NCBI GenBank assembly: GCA_034231615.1
Contig: CM067298.1
Span: forward strand, 20,899,478 to 20,963,477
Direction of reading: 5' to 3'
DNA length: 64,000 nucleotides
Source of the DNA: Meghimatium bilineatum
Taxonomy: Eukaryota; Mollusca; Gastropoda; Stylommatophora; Philomycidae
Shown here: one piece after another, positions 45,886 through 56,040 of the stretch
Position numbering within the stretch: the stretch's first letter is position 1
Layout: the number at the start of each line of letters is the position of its first letter
Translations under genes and position numbers: made by a program
The notes under the pieces: model-generated
Databases searched by the model: none
What the model saw: only the letters and a program-made list of their open reading frames with translations
Told to the model about the DNA's origin: nothing

Positions 45886-46780
45886 TGGTGATAGGAAATA
45901 AAAAAAAGAGGGAAAGGGGACAGTAATGAGGAGACGACGGAGGAAGCAAAGATAGGACAGTATGATAGAGAAAAAAAGAGAGTGTGAGAGGAAGATGAAA
46001 GTGGTAAGTGCACAGAAAAAGTGGAAGTAGATAAGATATAATGCTAATAAAGTAAAAGCAAAAATAATGATGAAAATGACTTAGCTTGGTAGTAGTTTAC
46101 GGTGAAAAGAGAGTGAGAACTGGAGACAACGTTAAATAGCAAATTGTGGCGTTTTACCACACGTTCAAGGACGCAGAGGCAGAAAGACCATCCGCGGGCT
46201 ATAAGAGGCAATAAAACTTGAGTGGACAAATGCTCGATGAATCGCAGACAGGAAGTATAGAGAATGCATGGTAAACAAGAACCTAAGCATAAGACAGGAC
46301 CGTAGTCGCCAAAGGTGCGGGTATCCGTAAAATGGCTAGAACAAAATGGCCTATAATAACAGATAAAAAGAGAGAAAGGGGATGGGAAAAACTGAAAGGA
46401 GATAAATCAAAATGAGAGTAAAAGTGTAGTGAAAATGGCAGATCGACGTGGGTCCCAAACTAAAACGGAGATACTCCACACAAGGAAGGAATCCAGAGGT
46501 GGGTGGATTTGCCCATGGGAAGAGAGGCAGAGCTGAAGAGAACGGAAACATAAAGGGAACGTGCGTCAGAGGAAAGTATAAAAAAAGAAGGCCGATATAG
46601 GAAGACGTGGGAAAACTTTGTCGTACAAATAAGGCACTAGTAAATGTGGAGAATAAAGGGACAGGAGACGAAAGCCATGGCGGAAGGAGGCAGATCCGGA
46701 ACTACAACCAAGACATGTGAAATGTATAAGATAACGAAAAAGTAGGGTGGGGGAGTTGTCGTAGGTCACTAGTAGGTGCC
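45886..46780 (+). other. purine-rich tract of ~900 bp
   Basis: A strong A+G bias on the plus strand (for example AAGAGGGAAAGGGGACAG) begins directly after hammerhead-like copy 4. Frames on the minus strand are long only because of this bias and encode serine, leucine and phenylalanine runs. No gene is supported. Confidence 0.6.
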
Positions 46781-47056
46781 AAGGGACCTAAATATTGTGG
46801 TCAGTGAAAGTTGGTGTTGCAGAAGTCCTGATGAAATATAACGGAAGATGGATAAAGGACACAATGGCAGCGTCAAGTACCTTTTGAGGCCGTGTGCTGG
46901 GGAATGTGACCGGCCATGACTGAAGATGATTTAAGGATGGGCCAGCCGAACGTCGCAACCCCTATGTCGGTACTGCTCGCACTGTACACTGGTCCATCTC
47001 TAATGAACAACGAACAGCGGACATAAACTCGAACTACCAATACACGATCCTTTAGG

Positions 47057-47287
47057 TCGGACTATGTAGCGTGGGGAGGAAAATGTTAGATGACACGAGG
47101 TTCATGTCTGTGGGAGACCAACCGTATTCATTTCATCACGGTTCGCAACACGTGGTCCCACCTATGTCTTTCTCTGCACCAGCGTGAAGTACGAGTAATG
47201 CCTACAAACGAGTTGCGACATAAGTTGGTCTCAAACAGACATGAACCTCGTCTCATCTGACATCCCACCTTCACAGTACATAGTCCG
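47057..47287. repeat. inverted repeat, ~65-bp arms, 101-bp spacer
   Basis: The left arm (47057-47122) carries CGGACTATGTA, GACACGAGGTTCATGTCTGT and GAGACCAAC. The right arm (47224-47287) is its reverse complement with about a dozen differences. It may be a foldback element, or two opposed copies of a short repeat. No terminal duplication was found. Confidence 0.75.
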
Positions 47288-47495
47288 CACTAAGAAGCCA
47301 CATTTCATAAACTGTACCTAGCGTAGCACTGAAAATTGGAAATATGTTTACATACCTAGGTAGTACACTGTCACAAAATACCACAGTTGATGATGAAGTG
47401 TATACAACGATCTCCAAGACAAGCAGCACTTTCGGCTGATTGTACGCAAATATGTGACAGAAATTGCATTAGCCTACAGACTAAGCTGAAAGTTT

Positions 47496-47774
47496 CTTCT
47501 TCTTCTGCGTTCATTCTCAAACTCCTGCAGATTAGCAGGATGTCGTCCGGAGAACGGAATGCGTTGTGTCATGGTTTACAGCATTGCTGTGATAGCTGCG
47601 CCTTTCGGCATGACACATCCGACTTCAGCACGGCTTCGGGTCAATGACCCTATATGGGATGGGACAGCCAACTCCATCCCATAACCTCCTTAGTCGCCTA
47701 TTACGACATGCGTGGAAGGTAAACAGTGTTGCTATTCTTTGCTTCCCTTTCGGGCCCTGGCAACACACGAGCGG
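47496..47774 (-). mobile_element. SINE-1, full-length copy nested in LINE-G
   Basis: A 279-bp element flanked by GCTGAAAGTTT (47485-47495, 47775-47785), a perfect 11-bp target-site duplication. On the minus strand it begins GTGTGTTGCCAGGGCCCGAA, contains GCATGTCGTAATAGGCGACT, and ends CCTGCTAATCTGCAGGAGTT, TGAGAATGAA and an AGAAGAAG tail. The central block recalls conserved cores of metazoan SINEs (inference). The two flanks rejoin LINE-G exactly. Confidence 0.92.
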
Positions 47775-48064
47775 GCTGAAAGTTTAAAGAGCAGAGGTCC
47801 TTCTTTTGTTATTATACTGGTGAGACGTGGATTGTATATAGACGAGATGTGAGGAATCTCAATCACTTTCACATAACTTGTCTCAGAAAAGTTATGAACA
47901 TCAGATGGTAAGACAAGATTCCAGATATCACTATCTGTGACAGATCTGATACTCCTGGAATTGCCACTATTCTGATGCAGACACAGATTTATTGGGAATG
48001 TCATGTGGTACAAATATTAGATCAGCACTTACCAAGGATACTTCTCTATGGTGTGTTAAAGAAT

Positions 48065-48280
48065 GGTGTATGTTCTCAATGTGGTCAAATGAAGTGCTAC
48101 AATGAAACATTCAAGAAGGGTGTATGTTCTCAATGTGGTCAAATGAAGTGCTACAAGGAAACATTCAAGAAGGGTGTATGTTCTCAATGTGGTCAAATGA
48201 AGTGCTACAAGGAAACATTCAAGAAGGGTGTATGTTCTCAATGTGGTCAAATGAAGTGCTACAAGGAAACATTCAAGATC
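48065..48280 (+). repeat. 54-bp tandem quadruplication inside LINE-G coding region
   Basis: Four units of 18 codons, each GVCSQCGQMKCYKETFKK, in frame and nearly identical. Related LINEs have one copy of this segment (GxRSQGGQKKRYKDTLK). The arginine and glycine positions have become cysteines, so every unit shows C-x2-C-x5-C. A 149-codon open frame (47975-48424) spans the array. Confidence 0.9.
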
Positions 48281-48639
48281 TCACTGAGAGCCTTTGAAAT
48301 AGACCAAGAACACATGGGAAAACTTACACAAAATAGAGCTACGTCGCGACTGACAGTTTTAAATAAGCGTAAAATCTTTTTCAAAGAAGGGAAATGCAGC
48401 AGCTCAACAACGGGTAGTAGTTAGAAAGTCATAGGTAGATGAAAAACCATCTACAGTGATCATTCCATGTTCTAACTGTCCAAGTGACGTTTGCTGCAAA
48501 AATATGGCTTATTAGCCATCTATGAACTCAGTCAAGGACATAACTGAATTTCAAAAGTGGATGTTAAAATAAATAGTCATCATCACTTGTGATGGACTAA
48601 CAACAACAACAATTAATAATAATCGTCTTTAAACATATA

Positions 48640-49316
48640 ATTTGCACATGTGTATCATTTACATTTAAAATAAAACATAGGAGTGTAATAGTACATCAAC
48701 TGTTGCCTATTTACGCGACCGACTCGTTTCGTGACGTCACAAATAATATGCCATAGGCCTGTCTTGAAAGATGTGAGAAAATATGGCTATGGAGTTATTT
48801 CCTCATTGCACAAAAGGATACAATGGCTATATTGCTCAAAATTCCTGGTGATTAAAACAAACATAGAGTAGACGGGAAAACTAATACAATATACGATAAA
48901 AGGTGTTAAGTGGAAGTTGCAAAATAGAAAAGTTGCAGTGAACATTTTGATAAATGATGCGACGCTAAACCTCAAACAGCAGCAAACACGCATTACGAAA
49001 AGAGAGTGCGGTTTTTTTTATATAAACAATATCTCTTATTTACAAATCCAGCTGACAGACCTCATAAAGTACTGAGGTCACGATGAGATGATCTAACCCA
49101 ATTTCTAGCCAATCATATGGCTTGTTACAAAATTGTCATAATTTATGTATACACCATTAGGAAATGTGGCAATAACCGTGTCAATGTATTTTTAGTAAGA
49201 CCCTCAATATCTAGGTCAGGTTCTTTTTGTTTCCATTTGAAAGATCTTTGACCATTGTTGGTTATACACAACAATAAAAAAGGGACATATGAACTGTAGC
49301 GATCAGCTTGTAACTA
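48640..49316. other. no gene recognised
   Basis: AT-rich DNA with no supported exon or recurrent element. Confidence 0.45.
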
Positions 49317-49570
49317 TACCGTCGTCTTTTATAAAAGACCTGTTCACTAAATTAAGTTGGACCTCATTTGTTATGTGTTTTGATTATTGTTTGACTTTTA
49401 GTTGGTTACTATTTATAAACTTGGAATCGCCTTGGCTCATTTTGGAATGCGATTCCAAGTATGCTATATAAATAATAACCAACTGACTGAAAGCCAAACT
49501 TTAATCATAACACGTAACGAATGTGGTCCAACTTAATTTAGCGAATATGTCTTCTATACGGCGTTTTGGT
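49317..49570. repeat. long near-perfect hairpin, ~95-115-bp arms, 18-bp loop
   Basis: The left arm runs from about 49317 (clear pairing from 49341) to 49430 and the right arm from 49449 to about 49570. Matching words include ACTAAATTAAGTTGGACC, TTATGTGTT, TTTAGTTGGTTA and CTTGGAATCGC, each recovered as its reverse complement. Pairing weakens at the outer ends. Candidates are a palindromic MITE or a transcribed hairpin RNA source. No protein-coding content. Confidence 0.88.
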
Positions 49571-49930
49571 CATGCCTGCAGGCATGTGAGCTGTCGATGT
49601 AGGGACCTATGTTTAAACAAGATATGACATGTCCTGCACTTTATACAATTATTTTTACTGTTCGTCTTGTATTTTCTTGAAAAAAACCTTGTTTCAACAA
49701 CCGTTAAAATTGTCTTGTATACTGTTATTTGTATACCCATACCCCATTGTTTAAAAGTATGTGCGTTCATTGTAAATATAATCGACCTTGTATTTTACGT
49801 AAGTACTATTTTTATACGACTAGAGTTCTGTCCTAATTTAACACCACAAACGTCTTCCACTAACACGACTAAAGTAAAAACGATTGTTCATTATATTCTA
49901 AGAACCTTTGATTTTACAATGTACAATTCA

Positions 49931-50165
49931 TAGTTTGGGGGATCTCCCCGGCAAAGCAGTTCGCGTTCTGCTTAAGAGACCGCGAATTCAAATCCCGCTC
50001 ACCAGATATTGTTTATAAAGTGCATATTTTCTGGTCATCACTGAGAATTTTCGTTTGAAGCGATAGTTACGTGCTATGCGTGATACTATCGAAATACATC
50101 TCATCGCTTCGTTTAGTGGAGTGGAATAGGCCTACTACTGGCGGAGAATTAAGTGAATCCTCTAT
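49931..50165 (+). repeat. SINE-2 with tRNA-like head
   Basis: The head shows GGCAAAGCAGTTCGCGTTCT and then ATTCAAATCCCGCTCACC, a near-consensus B-box with 3' flank, in the arrangement of a tRNA. The body (TTGTTTATAAAGTGCAT, TTTTCGTTTGAAGCGAT, GCGTGATACT, AGTGGAGTGG) matches 1231-1385. The 3' end is uncertain. Confidence 0.62.
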
Positions 50166-50214
50166 GACTTATGGGTCCATTTTATGATAATTATTTTCTG
50201 GTGACAATTGTAGT

Positions 50215-50500
50215 CATTTGTGAAGTAAACTGATTTTCTGATGACAAATGTAATCATTTTTCTTCTTCTTTCTGTCCTCATGTACCTTTCGGTGTTGAGA
50301 GGAGAGTGAGTGTATGGTAATTTAGTCATTGGTGAAGTAAACTGATTTTCTCATGACAAATTTAGTCATTGGTAAAGTAAGCTGATTTTCTCATGACAAA
50401 TTTAGTCATTGGTAAAGTAAGCTGATTTTCTCATGACAAATTTAGTCATTGATGAAGTAAGTTGATTTTCTCATGAAAAATTTAGCCATTAATGAAGGAA
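50215..50500 (+). repeat. minisatellite, ~40-bp period, ~6 units, interrupted
   Basis: Units contain TGATTTTCTCATGACAAATT and TAGTCATTGGTAAAGTAA. A 60-bp LINE-F end splits the second unit. Confidence 0.9.
50263..50322 (-). mobile_element. LINE-F 3' end, 60 bp, inside minisatellite
   Basis: TTTCTTCTTCTTTCTGTCCT followed by TGTACCTTTCGGTGTTGAG is nearly identical to 20255-20310. It is an extreme 5' truncation inserted within an existing repeat unit. Confidence 0.75.
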
Positions 50501-50874
50501 AGCAAATGCTTGTTTCCACCTAGCCCCCGAAAGGATATGCTGTGGGTGTGGTAAAAATCAATATCCTAAACCAGGGGTGTGAAAACTTTTTGTGCAGAGG
50601 GCCACATTGAAAATTGTAAAGCTATTGGAGGGCCACATATAATATTATGTATATTTTTGTTTAAAATTCTCGGTAAGTAATCAATTAAATATTTTTATTG
50701 TAAAGAAAGGTAGTTTTACATAATGTAGATAACTTCTGAAATAAATTACATTTCTAACAGACTTACACTATAACAGTATATTTTCTAATATGGATAAAAG
50801 GTTTTGCAAATATTTTAACAATATTTTACAAATATTGTTTACAAATATATGTAGATCCAAATTATGACAAAAAT

Positions 50875-51662
50875 TTAGCTGCAAAGTTTTTTTAAGTTTG
50901 GGAATGATTGTTCAGGCAAAGAACCATAGAAATTCAACAAACATTCAGACTTAAATTTTTCCTTCAGGTAATGATTAGCTTGTAATGCAAGCAACACCAA
51001 CTGTATGTGCTCTGGTGCTTTATATGTAACACTCAGTAACTCTTCAAAGAGTTTAAAAGAATTGTTTATTCCACATATAAAAACTAATAATTGAGCAGCA
51101 TCCTGTACATCAGTACTCTCGTCCAATGCAAGAGAGTACCACAAACAATGCTTATTTGCATCTTGATGTTGAAGGGTCAAATCTTCACTCATCTTTTCAA
51201 CACGTCTGGCCACAGTTCTTATGAATAATATAATACTGTCAACTTTGTTGTTTTGTTCTGGACACAGAATATTTGTTGCATCTAGTAAATATGTCTTGAT
51301 AAATTCACCATCAGAAAATGGCTTGTTGTGTTTCACGATTTTGTGTGACAACACCAAACTGGACTCTGTTGCGGGATCTTGAATTGAAGACTGTTTTGTA
51401 AACACAGTATGTTGTTTCTCCAGACTTTTTACCAACTCCATGCATTTTCTTTTCCTTTCTTCAGATGTTAGATTGTGTCCGAAATTGGGATGTTTTGTCT
51501 GGTAATGTCATTTTAAGTTATATTCTTTAAAAACAGCCACTGATTCGTGACACAGCAAGCAAACAGATTTGTTGCGAACTTGCATAAAACAATATTTGGT
51601 AATCCATTCGTCTTTGAAAATCCGACACTCGTCTTCAATCTTACGTTTTTTTGGATGCACTT
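50875..51662 (-). pseudogene. hAT 1 transposase, BED finger plus partial core
   Basis: The N-terminal part reads KKRKIEDECRIFKDEW, then SVCLLCHESVAVFKEYNLK, a stop (TGA at 51508-51510 in place of an arginine codon) and HYQTKHPNFG. Together these are the C-x2-C and H-x4-H of a BED zinc finger. The frame then runs 188 codons from MELVKSLEKQ with LALDESTDVQDAAQLLVFIC, the catalytic-core segment around an aspartate, as in GTF2IRD2- or ZBED5-like domesticated hAT proteins. It ends at KKLCS before the insertion domain and the C-terminal dimerisation region, so it is about half of the usual length. No ATG precedes the finger in frame. Confidence 0.8.
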
Positions 51663-52400
51663 ATTATAATAGAAATATCTTAAAATGTTGCAAAATTAAC
51701 TAAAAACAAATGTGCTGCCGGCAGCGCGAATATAATTATTTAGATTTAGAAAACTCGGTTGCAATATAAATACGGAAATTTAGGAATTGAAACTACAAAC
51801 GTGATGGTTATTAAAATACCGGGAATTCCCCAGCACTGCGCAGCTTAAATGATTGCAAATCGAGTATTTGCACATTCCATTCGTAGGATTGGGGGGGGGG
51901 GTTATTTCTGATGATACATTATTGTTGTAACGATGTATTATTAATTATATCAGCTTTTAGCGATATTCTATTTTGTATGAAACATCTTTTTAATATAAAC
52001 TAAACATACATCCCAACATAATGCTTAAAAGTTAAAAACAATTAATTATAATTTGAAAGGCAATTTTGATTCTTTATAAAATTATATCGTCCTAGTACTT
52101 ATAATCATTGAGAAAAATTCAACCAATCAAATTACGTCAATTATAGTATAGTAAATTACTGGTGTGGTTAGCGTATTACTGGTGACAGTGTGATGCCAAA
52201 TTTAGTTCCAACCTGTAGGATCTGTGTTTTTTGTTCTTAGACGATTATAGGTGGAGTGTATTTCATTCAAGTTGTTCCGACTCGCGAACTCCCTATCTTC
52301 GATACAGACAAAAAATGGCGTCTCGACTACTCCAGTTAATGGCTACGTTCACAGCGTAGAATTTCTTCACAAAGAGACAACCGTAAGTCAACAATAGGGA

Positions 52401-55200
52401 ATGACCATCCCTAGACAAAAAGTCTGTGACGGCACGCGAGGCGGAGGAATTCAAATGGATCAACGGCTCAAACGGCGAAACAGCAAAGTGTGTGGCGCAC
52501 AAGAGTCAAGTTCTGGGCATAATAATGAATATTGGCTGGCCACCGTGGAAAAGACTGGGACCTTACCACGTACACCCCAAAGTCAAGCAACGGATGAACA
52601 ACATCTAAAGTTTAGGAAACAACATATTAGAATAGGAACATGGAATGTCAGAACACTACACCAATCAGGAAAGCTAGAAAATTTAATATTAGAGGCAGAA
52701 GCATTAGATGTAGATATTCTAGGAATAGCAGAGACAAGATGGAAAGATGCTGGGTACACAAGAAAAAAAAATTTTAGTTTTATACATTCAGGAGGAGATT
52801 ACCATGAACGAGGGGTAGGAATACTGATCAGGAAAGAAATAGAAAAATATATCAGCGGGTACTGGACATATAATGACAGAATGATGTTGCTAAAGATCAA
52901 AGCAAAACCGTTTGATCTGGCCATTATACAAACTTATGCACCGACTACAGATTACACTGAAGAAGAAATAGAACAGTACTACGAAGATCTACAACAACTA
53001 CTCAAACCAGTAAACTCAACAGACATTTTAATAGTCATGGGAGACATGAATGCGAAATTAGGGAAAGGAAGACATAAGAACATTGTAGGGCAATTCGGAC
53101 TAGGGACAAGAAATGACAGAGGAGAAAGACTTATACAGTTCTGTGAGGAGAACAATATGATCATATGCAATACATTCTTTGAACATGAAAATAGAAGATT
53201 ATATACATGGAAAAGCCCTGGAGACAGAAAGAGGAACCAAATAGATTACATTATGATTAACAATAGATTTAGAAATAGTGTCAAAAACATCAAAACATAC
53301 CCAGGTGCAGATATCAACTCTGACCATAATCCAGTGCTGTGCAAAATAAATGTCAAACTTAAAAAGATAGTAAATAGAGGAGTCCAAGAACCACAGATAG
53401 ACGCATCAGCACTAAAACAACAAGACATACAACAAAAATACCTTGTAGATGTAAAGAATAGATATGAACATCTAATGATAGAGTGCATGGAACAATACAG
53501 AAGGGAAAATCCAGAAGAGAAAATAGACAATAAATGGGAAAGCCTAAAGAAAAGTATTCAAACATCAAGTAAAAATTTACCAACAAGAAATACCAAGAAC
53601 AAACAAACATGGATGACAGATGAAATATTAGAGAAAATGACAGAAAGAAAGAAAGCTAAAAATACGCCAAAATACTCAAGTATAGACAAGGAGATACGTA
53701 ACATGTGCAGAACAGCGAAAAAACAATGGCTAGAAACAAAATGCAGTGAAATAGAGGAGATGTACATACAACAGAAGACAAAATTAATGCATAAGGAGAT
53801 AAGGCTGATCACAAATAAGAAAAATCCTATAAATGGGGGTGGCTGCATTAAAGATAAAAATGGTAAAATAATATTTGATAAAACAGAAGCACTCACAAGA
53901 TGGGCAGATTATGTAACAGAACTGTTTGACGACCAACAGAACAAAAAACCAACAATACACAACAATGATGGACCAGCAATACTGAAATCAGAAGTAGAAC
54001 ATGCAATAAATTCAATAAAATGTGGAAAAGCTGCAGGCTCTGACAACATAACAGCACACATAATAAAATCTCTAAATGAATTTGGTGTAGATACTATCAC
54101 AGAAATTTGCAATGACATATACGAAACAGGCCATATACCTAAAAACCTAACATCATCAATATTCATACCACTACCTAAGAAGCCCAGGGCTGTGGGCTGT
54201 ACAGAATATAGAACAATAAGTCTAATGAGCCATCTAACTAAAATACTTCTCAAGATAATACATGAAAGAATTAAGAACAAGATAGACATGGAGGTCGGTG
54301 AAGAACAATTCGGTTTTAGGAAAAACAAAGGAACCAGAGAAGCTATACTGAGTATCCGGTTAGTGATAGATAAATATATAGAAGTCCAAAAAATTATCTA
54401 TATTTGCTTCATAGACTACAGCAAGTCCTTTGACAGAGTCCAACATGAAAAATTAATCAAATGTCTTCAAGAAATAGGCATAGATGGAAAAGACATCAGG
54501 CTGATTAGAAATATATATTGGGAACAAACTGCATCAATAAGGTGTGAAAACAGCTACTCTCCATACATAGAAATAAGGAGAGGGGTAAGACAAGGATGAA
54601 TTTTATCACCAAGCCTATTTAATATCTACACAGAGAATATCTTTAAAAATATAGAAGAAACACCAGGACTCAAGATCAATGGGAAAATAATAAACAACAT
54701 TAAATATGCAGATGACACTGTTCTTTTAACAGAAAGTGAATATGAACTACAAAGACTAATAGATCAAGTCAATAAATCAAGTAATGAATATGGACTGGAT
54801 ATAAACATTAAAAAAACAAAAACCATGATAATCAGCAAAGACACAGAAGAACAGGAGGTAAACATAAACATACAGGGAGAGAAACTACAACAAGTAAAAC
54901 AGTATCAATATCTTGGACACATAGTCACAAATGATGGCAGATGTGAAACAGAAGTTAAAAGGAGAATAGGAATGGCTAAAAGTACCTTCAATGACATGAG
55001 GAAATTATTAATATCTAAACAAATTACAAACAAGTTAAAAATGAGAATTATAAAATGCTACATCTATTCCATATTAATGTATGGTTCAGAAACATGGACA
55101 CTAAATAAACAATTAGAAGACAAAATTGATGCCTTTGAGATGTGGGTATATAGAAGAATAGGGAGAACATCATGGAAAGAGAAGAAAACAAATAAAGAGA
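52401..55200 (+). pseudogene. RTE-A endonuclease/reverse transcriptase
   Basis: The ATG at 52401 opens 732 codons to a TGA at 54597-54599, which falls in the RT motif RRGVRQG-stop-ILSPSLF, where cysteine is expected. The same frame then continues to the RTE-B insertion. Endonuclease motifs: IGTWNVRTL, GIAETRW, TYAPT, MGDMNAKLG and NSDHNPVLCKI, all catalytic residues present. RT motifs: GKAAGSDNI, PLPKK, YRTISLMS, EQFGFRKNKG, ICFIDYSKSFDRV and YADDTVLL, intact. After the insertion the frame resumes with LNMKKELLREIKIRQIKYFG and has two more stops (55580-55582 and 55634-55636) near its C-terminus. Relatives are often annotated as craniofacial development protein 2-like; it is really RTE endonuclease. 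Confidence 0.92.
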
Positions 55201-55204
55201 TGCT

Positions 55205-55454
55205 CATCATCATCATCAGGTGCAATGCCGGGTGGCGTAGGCGGTCATGGCTCTCCACAGCTCTCTGTCCACAGTATTATGTATCAAAGTCGTTGTTGTT
55301 TCTTTGCCGTGTCAGGTTGTCAAACTGTCTAATATTTTCTCACGTTGTCGCCCTCTGTCTCTGGTGCCTTCAATCTTGCCTGTTGTGATTATGTTCTCTA
55401 AACCTGCCTGTCTCATGAAGTGGCCAAAAAAAGAAGATTGCCTTTTTCTTATAT
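55205..55454 (-). mobile_element. RTE-B 3' end inserted in RTE-A
   Basis: A 250-bp minus-strand copy of the RTE-B terminus, from the NNIRKRQSSFF-encoding segment to the CAGGTGCAATGCCGGG end and a CATCATCATCATC tail. It is flanked by TGCT (55201-55204, 55455-55458), a possible 4-bp target duplication. The RTE-A reading frame is recovered when it is skipped. It is nearly identical to the copies at 40124 and 58027. Confidence 0.9.
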
Positions 55455-55794
55455 TGCTAAAGACACTTAATATGAAGAAAGAACTACTAAGAGAAATAAA
55501 GATCAGGCAAATAAAATACTTTGGACACATTAAAAGACATGACCCCCTATTGAAGACCTTACTTGAGGGTAAAGTCAAATAGAAGCGAGCAAGAGGTAGG
55601 CAGAGATACAAGTGGGAGAGTAACATTACACGATAGACAGGTTACAGTCTAGCAGAGTGCACCACCAAGACAAGAGACAGGAGATGTTGGAGATACGTTG
55701 CAGCCAACCTTCGTTGCGGAGACGGCACTTGATGATGATGATGAAATTACTCAATGTTAAACACTCATATTAAACGTAGTAAAATTTCATTGAC

Positions 55795-55797
<3 letters not shown>

Positions 55798-55830
<33 letters not shown>
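55798..55830. repeat. (TA)n microsatellite
   Basis: An uninterrupted TA run in the right-hand remnant of hAT 1. Confidence 0.9.
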
Positions 55831-55831
<1 letters not shown>

Positions 55832-56040
55832 ATATGAATATTTAAATGATGTCAAATTGGAGAAAAAAAATATTGTATATTTAATATATAAGAAAGTCGA
55901 ATTAAAATTCAAATGGATTTCTGCGTAATATTAATGGGGAAAAAATCATTTGTGACGATCGTTCGTTTATTTTAAAATGTGTTTGAGGGCTGCAAAAAAT
56001 CCAATGGCGGGTCGTAGTTTGCCCACCCCCTGTCCTAAAC

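Larger units (their letters stand above)
47310..48630 (+). mobile_element. LINE-G: RT thumb to zinc-finger tail
   Basis: Encodes ALKIGNMFTYLGSTLSQNTT and a following segment, is interrupted by SINE-1, then continues with decayed sequence down to LLYGVLKNGVCSQCGQMKCY, RAFEIDQEHMGKLTQNRATS, TIPCSNCPSDVC-like residues (frame shifted) and CDGLTTTT. This matches a known LINE C-terminus with the order LLYGEL, GQKKRYKDTLK, a WEKLAQNRATWR block, PCPNCPR finger and a threonine-rich end. The clade is unassigned. Several stops and shifts; the finger has lost its histidines. Confidence 0.7.
52161..55743 (+). mobile_element. RTE-A LINE, full length, inserted in hAT 1
   Basis: Flanked by AAATTACT (52153-52160, 55744-55751), a perfect 8-bp duplication. 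Without the 250-bp RTE-B inside it, the element is about 3.3 kb, the usual RTE size. It has a 240-bp 5' untranslated region, one long endonuclease-RT ORF, no RNase H and a short TGA-repeat tail after GGCACTTGATGATGATGA. This is the reference for all RTE-A fragments in the window. Confidence 0.93.
50572..56032 (-). mobile_element. hAT transposon 1, carrying RTE-A and RTE-B
   Basis: Bounded by a perfect 8-bp target-site duplication TCCTAAAC (50564-50571, 56033-56040). The ends are inverted and hAT-like: CAGGGGTGTGAAAACTTTT at the left, and CAGGGGGTGGGCAAACTACG reading inward from the right. A broken transposase gene lies on the minus strand near the left end. Removing the nested RTE-A leaves about 1.9 kb of original element, so it was probably already internally deleted. 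Confidence 0.92.

Noticed and set aside
45825-46769. Minus-strand ORFs rich in Ser, Leu and Phe
   Set aside because: They follow from the purine bias of the plus strand and show no conserved domain.
47732-48013. Minus-strand 93-codon ORF
   Set aside because: It crosses the SINE-1/LINE-G junction and is antisense to LINE-G, so it cannot be a natural gene.
52979-53896. Minus-strand reading frames of up to 112 codons
   Set aside because: Shadows of the RTE-A endonuclease/RT frame, whose conserved motifs lie on the plus strand.
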